64,000 nucleotides of DNA from Actinomycetota bacterium (GTDB taxonomy: Bacteria > Actinomycetota > Actinomycetes > S36-B12 > UBA10799): NCBI GenBank assembly GCA_020637055.1, contig JACJWR010000001.1, forward strand, positions 868,001-932,000, in the 5' to 3' direction. The position numbers were made by a program, and so were the translations under genes. Shown in pieces: positions 9,054 to 17,045 of this stretch. Within the stretch, counting starts at the first letter, position 1. Each line of letters starts with the position of its first letter. A model generated the notes under the pieces. The model saw nothing but the letters and a program-made list of their open reading frames with translations. It was not told the DNA's origin and searched no databases.

Positions 9054-10182
9054 GGCGCCCCTGGCAGTCAAGATCGCCGGTGTGGTGGCGGCACTCGCGG
9101 CCGGTACCACCGCTGGGGTCCTCGCCGAGCGACGCTTCGTCCGCCGGAAGTTGACGGCGGATCCCTGGCTTCGTGACCGACTTGGTTCCCTGCGGGGGGA
9201 GCGAGTTCTGGTGGAGTCCTCGGACGGCACCGAACTGCACGTCGAAGTGGACACTCCGCCCGGCTTCGACCCGACCCGCCATCCGACCGTGGTGTTCAGT
9301 CACGGCTACACGCTCAACCACGACACCTGGCACTTCCAGCGGGAGGCCATGCGGCCGTTCACCCGCCTGGTCTTCTGGGACCAGCGTGCCCATGGACGTT
9401 CGAAACGCGGACCAGCGGGCAGCCACACCATCGATCAACTCGGTCACGACCTCCACCGGGTCATCAGCGACGTGGTGCCCGAGGGTCCGGTGATGCTGGT
9501 GGGGCACTCGATGGGTGGCATGACCGTGATGTCGCTGGCCGCCCACTACCCGGAGTTGATCCGGCAGCGTGTGGTGGGGGTGGCGCTGCTGGGCACGAGT
9601 GCCGCCGGAATCATGGATGTGCCGCTCGGCCTGCCGGCGCCTTTGGCGAGGGCCGCCAACCGGCTGACGCCGGTGGTGGCCCCGCAACTCGTGGCTCGCG
9701 GCCCGCTGATCGAGGCGACACGGGAAAGGGCGAGCGATCTGAGCAAGGTCATCATGCATCGGTACAGCTTCGGGTCCAGCGTGCCGGTGGAGGTGGCGGA
9801 GTTCACTTTCGACATGATCAATGCCACGCCGGTCGAGGTGGTCGGTGAGTTCCTGCCGACCTTCCAGACTCATGACAAGATCCAGGCGCTCGAGTCGCTG
9901 GAGGGTATCGAGGTGTTGGTGATGGTCGGCACGGCCGATCTCATGACACCGCCGCAGCACTCCTACGAGATCGTCAAACGGGTTGCCCACGCCGAACTCG
10001 TGCTGCTGCCGGAGACCGGGCACATGCTCATGGTGGAACGCCCGGACGATGTGAACCGGGAGTTGCTCGCGTTGTTCCGCCGGGCCGAACGCTCGGTGGA
10101 TCCCGTGCGCGGTGGCAAGCGTGCGGCGGAGCCGCGGTCGGCCGGGGTGGAGCCGGAGGATCCGGAGCAGCCCGACGCATGA
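9046..10182 (+). CDS. Membrane-anchored alpha/beta hydrolase
   Basis: The protein has 378 residues. A hydrophobic segment at about 6-27 (VKIAGVVAALAAGTTAGVLA) probably anchors it in the membrane. The hydrolase fold follows: oxyanion region VVFSHGYTLN, nucleophile elbow VGHSMGGM, acid in VGTADLMTP, and His in LPETGHMLM. The substrate is unknown. The start is ATG 9046, chosen because GAGGAGG at 9033-9039 lies 6 nt upstream. It overlaps alr by 8 bp and tsaE by ATGA; genes of this type sit between alr and tsaE in several actinobacteria. Confidence 0.88.
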   Translation: MAEAPLAVKIAGVVAALAAGTTAGVLAERRFVRRKLTADPWLRDRLGSLRGERVLVESSDGTELHVEVDTPPGFDPTRHPTVVFSHGYTLNHDTWHFQREAMRPFTRLVFWDQRAHGRSKRGPAGSHTIDQLGHDLHRVISDVVPEGPVMLVGHSMGGMTVMSLAAHYPELIRQRVVGVALLGTSAAGIMDVPLGLPAPLARAANRLTPVVAPQLVARGPLIEATRERASDLSKVIMHRYSFGSSVPVEVAEFTFDMINATPVEVVGEFLPTFQTHDKIQALESLEGIEVLVMVGTADLMTPPQHSYEIVKRVAHAELVLLPETGHMLMVERPDDVNRELLALFRRAERSVDPVRGGKRAAEPRSAGVEPEDPEQPDA

Positions 10183-10646
10183 GTCTGGTGCTGGCGGATG
10201 AGGCGGCGACGGAGGCGGCAGGCGCAGCCCTGGCTCAACTCCTCCGGGCTGGCGATCTGCTGATCCTCACCGGTCCGTTGGGTGCGGGCAAGACCACTTT
10301 CACCCGTGGACTGGGACGCGGGCTGGGTGTGCGGGGGCCGATTGCCTCGCCAACCTTCGTGATCGCCCGGCTCCATCCCTCCCAGGTCGGCGGACCCGAC
10401 CTGCTGCACGTCGATGCCTACCGGCTGGAGTCGGCGGCCGACGTGGACGACCTCGACCTCGACTCCGACGCCGCCGAGTCGGTGACCGTGGTGGAGTGGG
10501 GCAAGGGTCGGGCCGAGCAACTGGCCGCAGAGCGCCTGGAGGTGGAGCTGACCCCGATTGGCAGAAACGGTGAAGCACGGTCGATCTCGCTCACCCAGGT
10601 GGGCAGCAGGTGGGCGCAGGTCAACCTCGAGGAACACCTCGCCTAG
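10179..10646 (+). CDS. tsaE: tRNA t6A biosynthesis ATPase TsaE
   Basis: TsaE is the P-loop ATPase that works with TsaB and TsaD to install threonylcarbamoyl on A37 of ANN-decoding tRNAs. The Walker A GPLGAGKTTFTRGLG is near residue 30, and further conserved points are SPTFVIARLH, HVDAYRL and VVEWGKG. At 155 residues it is a normal length. Its ATG overlaps the upstream stop (ATGA). It is followed by tsaB, rimI and tsaD, the full chromosomal t6A set except tsaC. Confidence 0.95.
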   Translation: MSLVLADEAATEAAGAALAQLLRAGDLLILTGPLGAGKTTFTRGLGRGLGVRGPIASPTFVIARLHPSQVGGPDLLHVDAYRLESAADVDDLDLDSDAAESVTVVEWGKGRAEQLAAERLEVELTPIGRNGEARSISLTQVGSRWAQVNLEEHLA

Positions 10647-10649
10647 CCT
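10644..10649 (+). promoter_or_regulatory. -10 box before tsaB
   Basis: TAGCCT, whose TAG is also the tsaE stop, lies 6 nt before GTG 10656. It would give a leaderless tsaB-rimI-tsaD transcript inside the larger operon. Confidence 0.5.
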
Positions 10650-10655
10650 GGTCTC

Positions 10656-11381
10656 GTGCCAGTCATGCTCGCCCTCGACACCGCCACCCCTTGGCTGAGC
10701 GTCGCGGTGGGCGACCGCGATGGAGCACGCGGTTCCTGGACCCGGGCGGGCCGCCGGACGGGGGCGATCTTGGCACCTGCGGTGGCCGAGTTGTGCGCCG
10801 AACTGGATTGCCAGAAAACCGACGTGGCGGCCGTGGCGGTCGGCGTCGGACCGGGGCCGTACACCAGTTTGCGGGTGGGCATCATGTACGCCAAGTCGGT
10901 GGGTTACGCCCTGGCGGTACCGGTGGTCGGGGTCTGCACCCACGACGCGATCGCGCGTGACGCTGTCCGGCGGGCACTCCCGGCGGCGGGCGCCCCGTTC
11001 CTGGTGGCCACCGATGCCCGCCGGCGGGAGGTGTACGTGGCCCGGTATGACCCTTCGGGTGAGCGAATCGGTGGCCCCGCGGTGATGACGGCAGCCGAGG
11101 CCTGTCGGAGTTGGCCGGACGACGAGTGGGTGGCCACCCCGGGACTGACCGTCCCGCTGCCCGAGGACCGGCTCTCGCCGCTGTTCCCGGACGCCCGGGT
11201 ACTTGTGGAGATGGTCGCCGGTGCTTGGCCGGTCGACCCTGCCTCACTCGGGAGTGTGGCGGGTGGCTGGTCGGAACCTCGAGGGCCCGGAAATCCCGAG
11301 CAGCAGGTGCCCTTGGGGTTGCTCAGGCCCGAGCCGTTGTACCTGCGCCGACCGGATGCCGCCGAGCCGGTGGCGAGGTGA
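10656..11381 (+). CDS. tsaB: t6A biosynthesis scaffold protein TsaB
   Basis: TsaB is the inactive ASKHA-fold partner that dimerises with TsaD in t6A synthesis. MLALDTATPWLSVAV at the start and GVGPGPYTSLRVGIMYAK are typical. The C-terminal third is divergent and Pro/Arg-rich. The start is GTG 10656 (241 aa) or ATG 10665; the TAGCCT box favours GTG. Its TGA overlaps the GTG of rimI. Confidence 0.94.
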   Translation: MPVMLALDTATPWLSVAVGDRDGARGSWTRAGRRTGAILAPAVAELCAELDCQKTDVAAVAVGVGPGPYTSLRVGIMYAKSVGYALAVPVVGVCTHDAIARDAVRRALPAAGAPFLVATDARRREVYVARYDPSGERIGGPAVMTAAEACRSWPDDEWVATPGLTVPLPEDRLSPLFPDARVLVEMVAGAWPVDPASLGSVAGGWSEPRGPGNPEQQVPLGLLRPEPLYLRRPDAAEPVAR

Positions 11382-11890
11382 CCGCGCCGGTGGCGGCGTG
11401 GCCCCGACCACGCCTGCAGCCCATGCGTTGGTGGCACCTTCCGGCAGTTGCAGCCCTGGAGAGTCGGATCTTCGGTTCGACGGCCTGGCCGATCGGCTCG
11501 TTCTACGCCGAGTTGGTCGCCGACGGCAGATGGCTTCGGGTGCTCACGTCGGCCGCAGCCGACCGCCACGATGCCGAGGGCCAGCCGCCGACCGAGGTCT
11601 TCGGCTACGTGGATGTGGCCGTGGCGGGCCGGGATGCCGATCTCATGACCATCGCGGTGGCGCCCGAGGTGCGACGTACCGGCTGGGCCCGCGCGATGAT
11701 GCGGGAGGCCATCGATGCGGCTGCGGCCGCCGGGGCCACCGCGATCTTCCTCGAAGTAAGGGCGGACAACCCCGCCCGTCACCTCTATGCCGACCTGGGG
11801 TTCAGCCGGATCGACACACGCAAGGACTACTACGGTCCGGGGGAGCATGCCTTGGTGATGCGCCGTCGAATCTCCCGGGAGGTGGACTGA
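11378..11890 (+). CDS. rimI: Ribosomal protein S18-alanine N-acetyltransferase RimI
   Basis: This GNAT-fold acetyltransferase probably acetylates the N-terminal Ala of S18 or other proteins. RWWHLPAVAALESRIFG is the usual start of the domain, TIAVAPEVRRTGWARAMM the acetyl-CoA binding motif, and FLEVRADNPARHLYADLGF the C-terminal signature. The start is GTG 11378, overlapping the tsaB stop (170 aa); ATG 11423 would give a shorter protein that keeps the domain. Position between tsaB and tsaD is standard. Confidence 0.92.
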   Translation: MTAPVAAWPRPRLQPMRWWHLPAVAALESRIFGSTAWPIGSFYAELVADGRWLRVLTSAAADRHDAEGQPPTEVFGYVDVAVAGRDADLMTIAVAPEVRRTGWARAMMREAIDAAAAAGATAIFLEVRADNPARHLYADLGFSRIDTRKDYYGPGEHALVMRRRISREVD

Positions 11891-12942
11891 TGGCGATGGA
11901 CGAACCGCTGGTGATGGGGATAGAGACCTCGTGTGACGAGACCGGGATCGGGATCGTGCGCGGGACCACGCTGCTGGCCGACGAGGTCGCCTCGTCCGTG
12001 GCCGAGCACGCCCGATTCGGCGGCGTGGTCCCGGAGATCGCCAGTCGGGCCCATTTGGAGGCCCTGCTGCCCGCTGTGACTCGTGCCTGCGAACGCGCCG
12101 GCGTGGCACTGTCGGATCTCGACGCCATCAGCGTCACGGCAGGGCCGGGACTTGCCGGCGCGCTGCTCGTGGGCACCTCCGCCGCACAGGGCCTGGCGTG
12201 GTCGATGGGGGTGCCGATCTACGGGGTGAACCACCTCGCCGCGCACGTCGCGGTGGACAGGTTGGAGCACGGGCCGCTGCCGCAACCGGCCATCGCACTG
12301 CTGGTGTCCGGCGGCCACACGAGCCTGCTGCGCGTCGACGACGTCACCGCCGACGTCACACCGCTCGGGGCCACCCTCGACGATGCCGCCGGCGAGGCGT
12401 TCGACAAGGTGGCCAGACTGCTGGGACTGCCCTTTCCCGGCGGACCCCACGTCGATCGGGTGGCGCGGCAGGGCGATCCGAACGCCATCGCGTTCCCCCG
12501 CGGACTCACTGCGGGGAAGGATCAGCCCCGGCACGCCCACAACTTCTCCTTCTCCGGGCTGAAGACTGCGGTCGCCAGATGGATCGACCAACGCCGAGCG
12601 GCCGGCGAGGACATCGACACCGCCGATGTCGCGGCCTCGTTCCAGGAGGCGGTTGTGGATGTGCTCACCGCCAAGGCGATCGCGGCGGCGAAGGGTTCCG
12701 GCATCGACCACCTGCTGATCGGCGGGGGCGTCGCGGCCAATTCCCGACTGCGGGCGATGGCCCAGCAACGGTGCGATGCGGCGGGGATCGAACTTCGGAT
12801 CCCCAGACCCGACCTGTGCACCGACAACGGCGCCATGGTCGCGGCGCTCGGGGCGGCGATGGTGACGGCCGGGGTGCCGGCGTCCGGGTTGGACATTGCG
12901 GCGGATTCCTCGGCGCCGGTCACCGAAGTGACCGTCGGCTGA
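11890..12942 (+). CDS. tsaD: tRNA N6-threonylcarbamoyladenosine transferase TsaD
   Basis: TsaD transfers the threonylcarbamoyl group to A37. It starts MGIETSCDETGIGIV; the metal-binding His residues are H115 and H119 (NHLAAHV), and other marks are SGGHTSLL, HNFSFSGLKTAV, GGVAANSRLR and DNGAMVAALG. It has 350 residues. The ATG shares one base with the rimI stop, and GGGAGG lies 6-7 nt upstream. The gene runs tail to tail into the methyltransferase, 14 bp away. Confidence 0.97.
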   Translation: MAMDEPLVMGIETSCDETGIGIVRGTTLLADEVASSVAEHARFGGVVPEIASRAHLEALLPAVTRACERAGVALSDLDAISVTAGPGLAGALLVGTSAAQGLAWSMGVPIYGVNHLAAHVAVDRLEHGPLPQPAIALLVSGGHTSLLRVDDVTADVTPLGATLDDAAGEAFDKVARLLGLPFPGGPHVDRVARQGDPNAIAFPRGLTAGKDQPRHAHNFSFSGLKTAVARWIDQRRAAGEDIDTADVAASFQEAVVDVLTAKAIAAAKGSGIDHLLIGGGVAANSRLRAMAQQRCDAAGIELRIPRPDLCTDNGAMVAALGAAMVTAGVPASGLDIAADSSAPVTEVTVG

Positions 12943-12956
12943 ATCCGTTCTCGACG

Positions 12957-14267
12957 TCAGGCCGCCAGGCCGAGGCACACGGTGGTGCGGCGGGCCTCGC
13001 CGAGGCCGAGAACCACCAGGGTGCCCTGCCGGCCACCGCCGGGCAGCCGGAGATCGCGCCGCACCCGTGCCGGGTCCAGCGAGCGGCCCCTTCCGGTGAC
13101 GTCGATCCGACCGATCCCATGCCTGGCGCATTCGGCTCGCAGTTGCTGCGGGCGGTAGGGCCCGGCACTCAGCACCCGCCAGGAGCGCGCCGCAGCGGCA
13201 TAGCCGTCCGGCAGGGGGAGCGGGCTGGTGAGGTATGCGAGTTTGGGATCGACCAGAGCGACTGGGGCCGCCGCCGTCTGGGCGGCCGTCGCGAGGTCAA
13301 CGACGAGGCCGGAGCGGACCACTGCCGGATCGGGGTCGTGCAGGTAGCCGCCGACCGCCGGCGGTGCGACGGCCGGGCGCATCGGTGCGGCACCGGAGTC
13401 GATCCGCACGAGCACCGCCCCAGTCGGGTCGAGGATCACCGCTGATCGGGCCGGCGGCGGTTCCACCCGGCCCTCGGCGATCCAACAGACCGTGCATTCC
13501 AGCAGGGTGCCGGACTCGGAGACCCACTCTGCGCCGACGGTGGCCTCCGGAGCCGACTCGATCGATTCATGCGGCAAACCCGGCGCCGCCTTCGCCATCA
13601 GCAGCCAGGGCTGCGACCCCTCGGACGCGCCCGAAGCGGTGCCGAGCAGGCTGGCTTGCGTCACGATCCATGACCACGGAGGCTGCCACGCGTCGGGATC
13701 GTCGAGGCGGCGGTGCCGCCCATGCGGCGAGCGTTCCCCCGCCCGCCGCGAGGGGTCGATGAACCAGGCGTCGCGGCGTCCCACTCGGGCGAGCAACGAA
13801 GCGTCGAGGCACGATCCTTGCACCACGCGCATCCGGTCGGGAACGAGGCGCCGGGCGTTGGCGGCCGCCGCCGCGGCGGTGTGCGGGTCCTGCTCCACCG
13901 CCGTGACGTGGAGACCGGCTTCGGCCATCGCCAGAGCGTCGAGCCCCACGCCGGTCGTCAAGTCGGCGACCGAGGCCACGCCCACATCCAGTAGGCGGCG
14001 GGCACGGTGCCGGGAGGCTGAGGGCCGGGACGCCTGCTCAAGGCCGTCACCGGTCCACAGGATCTCCGGTGCGAGCGACCCGAACCGAGCAGTGGCGCGT
14101 TCGACCAGCGCCGCCTGGGCGGCGGCAGCGCGCATCAGTTCGGGGTCGGACGTGTGGAATCGCCGGGTCAACTCAGATCGTGCCGCCAAGGCGTCCACCC
14201 CGGCCAGGGCGGCCACCATGGCGCGGCCGATCGCCGAGTCGAGCGCCGCTATCACCTCCGGATCCAT
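12957..14267 (-). CDS. Class I SAM-dependent methyltransferase with THUMP-like domain
   Basis: The protein has 436 residues from ATG 14267, the first Met in good context; an in-frame extension upstream to 14342 is unlikely because it enters the groES control region. Residues 100-125 contain a SAM-binding motif (VADLTTGVGLDALAMAEAG) and 170-176 a DPSRRAG motif reminiscent of the DPPY-type N-methylase loop. The last 70 residues resemble a THUMP-like domain, suggesting an RNA substrate, but the target is not known. It stands alone on the minus strand between tsaD and groES. Confidence 0.85.
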   Translation of the reverse strand: MDPEVIAALDSAIGRAMVAALAGVDALAARSELTRRFHTSDPELMRAAAAQAALVERATARFGSLAPEILWTGDGLEQASRPSASRHRARRLLDVGVASVADLTTGVGLDALAMAEAGLHVTAVEQDPHTAAAAAANARRLVPDRMRVVQGSCLDASLLARVGRRDAWFIDPSRRAGERSPHGRHRRLDDPDAWQPPWSWIVTQASLLGTASGASEGSQPWLLMAKAAPGLPHESIESAPEATVGAEWVSESGTLLECTVCWIAEGRVEPPPARSAVILDPTGAVLVRIDSGAAPMRPAVAPPAVGGYLHDPDPAVVRSGLVVDLATAAQTAAAPVALVDPKLAYLTSPLPLPDGYAAAARSWRVLSAGPYRPQQLRAECARHGIGRIDVTGRGRSLDPARVRRDLRLPGGGRQGTLVVLGLGEARRTTVCLGLAA

Positions 14268-14335
14268 GCGTAGATGCTGCCACGGCCCGCCCGGCTCGCG
14301 CGACGCCCCGCAGCGACAGTGAATCACCGCCGCTG

Positions 14336-14362
14336 CTGGCACTCGCGGAATTAGAGTGCTAA
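14336..14362 (+). promoter_or_regulatory. CIRCE operator 1 (HrcA site)
   Basis: CTGGCACTC, 9 bases, GAGTGCTAA. The right arm is the exact CIRCE consensus; the left arm differs from TTAGCACTC at two positions. It overlaps the proposed groES promoter. HrcA is expected to bind here and repress until heat shock. Confidence 0.9.
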
Positions 14363-14365
14363 CGT
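14337..14365 (+). promoter_or_regulatory. Candidate groESL promoter
   Basis: TGGCAC (14337-14342) and TAACGT (14360-14365) are separated by 17 bp and sit inside CIRCE 1, so repressor binding would block polymerase. The start of RNA would fall at about 14371, the first base of CIRCE 2. This is inferred from spacing only. Confidence 0.4.
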
Positions 14366-14370
14366 AGGCG

Positions 14371-14397
14371 CTGGCACTCGGTACTGGTGAGTGCCAG
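14371..14397 (+). promoter_or_regulatory. CIRCE operator 2 (HrcA site)
   Basis: CTGGCACTC, spacer GGTACTGGT, GAGTGCCAG: perfect 9-bp arms around a 9-bp spacer, centred 35 bp downstream of operator 1 and about 90 bp before groES. Confidence 0.92.
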
Positions 14398-14475
14398 CGG
14401 AAGAGTCACCCGCACCGCGACGGCGGTTGGCATTCCACCACCATACGTATCCACGTCCACTATGGAGGTTTGACC

Positions 14476-14775
14476 GTGTCGGTCGCCATCAAGCCGCTCG
14501 AGGACCGAATCCTCGTGCAACCGCTCGACGCCGAGCAGAAGACTCAGTCGGGGCTGGTAATCCCCGACACCGCCAAGGAGAAGCCGCAGGAGGGCAAGGT
14601 CCTCGCGGTCGGCCCCGGCCGTTTCAACGAAGACGGTGACGAGCGCGTCCCCATGGACGTCAGCGTCGGAGACGTCGTCGTGTACTCCAAGTACGGCGGC
14701 ACCGAGATCAAGTACCAGGGTGAGGAGTACCTCATCCTGTCGGCCCGCGACGTGCTCGCAATCGTCGACAAGTAG
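14476..14775 (+). CDS. groES: Co-chaperonin GroES
   Basis: GroES is the lid of the GroEL folding chamber. SVAIKPLEDRILVQPLD, the mobile loop around EQKTQSGLVIPDTAKEKPQE, and VVYSKYGGTEIKYQGEEYLIL are typical; 99 residues. The start is GTG 14476 because GGAGG (14464-14468) is 7 nt away; the TTG at 14470 is too close. Two CIRCE operators upstream indicate HrcA control. groEL follows 89 bp later, after a hairpin. Confidence 0.97.
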   Translation: MSVAIKPLEDRILVQPLDAEQKTQSGLVIPDTAKEKPQEGKVLAVGPGRFNEDGDERVPMDVSVGDVVVYSKYGGTEIKYQGEEYLILSARDVLAIVDK

Positions 14776-14789
14776 TCCACGCACGCGTC

Positions 14790-14833
14790 ACGCCCCGGGT
14801 ACAGCCGCGAGATCTGAGCTGCACCCGGGGCGT
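14790..14833 (+). terminator. Hairpin between groES and groEL
   Basis: ACGCCCCGGGT (14790-14800) pairs exactly with ACCCGGGGCGT (14823-14833); CAGC/GCTG extend the stem inside the loop. No T run follows and groEL is in the same operon, so partial termination or an RNA-processing or stability element is likelier than a full stop. Confidence 0.55.
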
Positions 14834-14864
14834 CGTGCGCGGATGAGAAACCTACGGAGAAGAC

Positions 14865-16496
14865 ATGCCAAAGATTCTGGAATTCGACGACGCGGCGCGT
14901 AAATCCCTTGAGCGCGGCGTCAACCACGTGGCGGACACAGTCCGGGTGACCCTCGGACCCAAGGGGCGCAACGTGGTGCTGGACAAGGCTTGGGGTGCGC
15001 CGACCATCACGAACGACGGTGTGACGATCGCTCGTGACATCGAACTCGAGGACCCCTACGAGAACCTCGGTGCGCAGTTGGTCAAAGAGGTCGCCACCAA
15101 GACCAACGACGTTGCCGGCGACGGCACCACCACCGCCACCGTGCTCGCCCAGGCCATGGTCCGCGAGGGGCTTCGCATGGTCACCGCGGGAGCGGCGCCG
15201 CTGAGCATCAAGCGGGGTATCGACGCTGCGGTCGCGGCCGTGAACGACGAATTGGCCGCCACCTCACGCACCATCGAAGGACGCGACGAGATCGCCCAGG
15301 TGGCCACCATCTCCAGCCAGGACCCGGAGGTGGGCGAAGTCATCGCGGAGGCGTTCGACAAGGTCGGCGCCGACGGTGTGATCACGGTCGAGGAGTCCCA
15401 GACGACCGGGGTGGAGTTGGAGTACACCGAAGGGATGCAGTTCGACAAGGGCTACATCTCGCCGTACTTCGTCACCGACGCCGAGCGTATGGAGGCCGTG
15501 TTCGAGGACCCGTACATCCTGCTGGTGCAGGGGAAGATCGGAGCCATCGCCGACCTGCTTCCGGTGCTGGAGAAGGTGGCGCAGGCCTCCAAGCCGCTGT
15601 TCATCCTGGCCGAAGACGTCGAGGGTGAAGCGTTGAGCACCCTGGTGGTCAACAAGATGCGCGGCATCTTCAACTCCTGCGCGGTCAAGGCGCCTGCCTT
15701 CGGCGACCGGCGCAAGGCGATCCTGCAGGACATCGCGATCCTCACCGGTGCCACCGTGGTCTCCGAAGAGATCGGTCTGAAACTCGACCAGGTGACGTTG
15801 GACGACCTTGGATCCGCCCGCCGGGTGGTGGTCACCAAGGACACCACGACGATCGTCGACGGTGCCGGGGAACACTCCGCGGTGGTGGAGCGCGAGGCCC
15901 AGATCCGGGCTGAGATCGAGCGCAGCGACTCGGACTGGGATCGCGAGAAGTTGCAGGAGCGGCTGGCCAAGTTGGTCGGCGGCGTCTGTGTGATCAAGGT
16001 CGGCGGCTACACCGAGGTGGAGCAGAAGGAGCGCAAACTCCGGATCGAGGACGCGGTGTCGTCCACCCGGGCCGCGATCGAGGAGGGAATCGTCGCCGGT
16101 GGTGGTGCTGCCCTGGTGCACGCCACCGCCGTGCTGGCCGACGACCTCGGTCGCTCCGGTGACGAAAAGGCTGGCGTCTCGATCGTCCGCAAAGCTGCGG
16201 CTGAGCCGTTGCGTTGGATCGCCGAAAACGCCGGCGAGCAGGGCTACGTGATCGTGTCCAAGGTGTCCGAACTCGCGGATCGGGAAGGCTACAACGCCCG
16301 CACCGACACCTACGAGGACCTGGTCACCGCGGGCGTGATCGACCCGGTGAAGGTCACCAAGGCCGCGATGGAGAACGCCGCATCGGTGGCCGGGATGCTG
16401 CTGACGACCGATGTGCTGGTCGTCGAGAAGCCCGAGGACGAAGACGATGACGAAGACGGTCATGGTCACGCCCATCACCATGGGGCCGTGCACTAG
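14865..16496 (+). CDS. groEL: Chaperonin GroEL (GroEL1 type)
   Basis: This is the 60 kDa folding chamber ATPase, 543 residues. DNA-level start MPKILEFDDAARKSLERGVN, ATP-binding TNDGVTIARDIEL and GDGTTTATVLAQ, and later AAIEEGIVAGGGAALVH are diagnostic. The tail is acidic then His-rich (EDGHGHAHHHGAVH) instead of the GGM repeats, the mark of actinobacterial GroEL1, the groES-linked paralogue. A second GroEL with a GGM tail is expected elsewhere in the genome. GGAGA precedes the ATG. Confidence 0.97.
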   Translation: MPKILEFDDAARKSLERGVNHVADTVRVTLGPKGRNVVLDKAWGAPTITNDGVTIARDIELEDPYENLGAQLVKEVATKTNDVAGDGTTTATVLAQAMVREGLRMVTAGAAPLSIKRGIDAAVAAVNDELAATSRTIEGRDEIAQVATISSQDPEVGEVIAEAFDKVGADGVITVEESQTTGVELEYTEGMQFDKGYISPYFVTDAERMEAVFEDPYILLVQGKIGAIADLLPVLEKVAQASKPLFILAEDVEGEALSTLVVNKMRGIFNSCAVKAPAFGDRRKAILQDIAILTGATVVSEEIGLKLDQVTLDDLGSARRVVVTKDTTTIVDGAGEHSAVVEREAQIRAEIERSDSDWDREKLQERLAKLVGGVCVIKVGGYTEVEQKERKLRIEDAVSSTRAAIEEGIVAGGGAALVHATAVLADDLGRSGDEKAGVSIVRKAAAEPLRWIAENAGEQGYVIVSKVSELADREGYNARTDTYEDLVTAGVIDPVKVTKAAMENAASVAGMLLTTDVLVVEKPEDEDDDEDGHGHAHHHGAVH

Positions 16497-16535
16497 TTCC
16501 GCGCCTCGGGCGGACGACGCCGCCGCAACACGCCG

Positions 16536-16568
16536 AAGGCCCCACCCAGTCGCACTGGGTGGGGCCTT
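16536..16568. terminator. Strong terminator between groEL and whiB3
   Basis: AAGGCCCCACCCAGT (16536-16550) and ACTGGGTGGGGCCTT (16554-16568) form a perfect 15-bp stem with a 3-nt loop, A-rich on one side and T-ending on the other. It lies between convergent genes and can serve both strands. Confidence 0.88.
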
Positions 16569-16604
16569 GGGCGTTGGTCGGCCTGGTGGGGGTCGGCGGA
16601 GAGG

Positions 16605-16898
16605 TCAACTCGCCCGGGCCAGCCGACGAGCGCTGAGAATCCGCTCCCGTTCCTCTTCGCTCATGCCTCCCCATACGCCGTAAGGTTCCCGGACGGCGAG
16701 CGCGTGCTCGGCGCATTCGCGCAGCACCGGGCAGGTGGCGCAGATCGCCTTCGCCGCCGATTCGCGCGCTTGCCGGGCCGAACCTCGTTCACCTTCGGGG
16801 TGGAAGAAGAGGTTGGGGTCTTCGCCGCGGCAGGCGCCCTGCAATTGCCAATCCCACCTGTCCGCGTTGGGTCCTGGTAGCCGAGAGATATCTGCCAT
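16605..16898 (-). CDS. whiB3: WhiB3/WhiD-type iron-sulfur transcription factor
   Basis: This Wbl protein has 97 residues. The four cluster Cys are C23, C53, C56 and C62 (C-x29-C-x2-C-x5-C), followed by EPYGVWGGMSEEER, the turn that contacts sigma. The N-terminal LPGPNADRWDWQLQGACRG and FFHPEGERG closely follow M. tuberculosis WhiB3 (Streptomyces WhiD) as I remember them. Position after groEL also matches WhiB3. It probably senses redox or NO through a [4Fe-4S] cluster and works with the primary sigma factor. AGGAGGT lies just before the ATG. It is divergent from the MerR-type gene. Confidence 0.93.
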   Translation of the reverse strand: MADISRLPGPNADRWDWQLQGACRGEDPNLFFHPEGERGSARQARESAAKAICATCPVLRECAEHALAVREPYGVWGGMSEEERERILSARRLARAS

Positions 16899-16925
16899 GT
16901 GGCACCTCCTGAGTGGGTAGTCCCA

Positions 16926-16955
16926 ACCTTAGCAATCGTTGCAAATATTGCGCAA
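16926..16955 (-). promoter_or_regulatory. Candidate whiB3 promoter with dyad in the spacer
   Basis: On the minus strand TTGCGC (16950-16955) and TAAGGT (16926-16931) are 18 bp apart, with about 20 nt of leader to whiB3. The spacer holds the inverted repeat GCAAT-N10-ATTGC (16932-16951), part of an AT-rich island in otherwise GC-rich DNA. MerR-family proteins typically bind dyads in such spacers. Confidence 0.45.
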
Positions 16956-17045
16956 GGGGTGAACGTGAACAATTTTGCGTGCGCGGTGGGAAGGGGATCG
17001 GCGGGTCGAGTGGCGCATTCCCGATACCGGTACACACTTGTCTGC

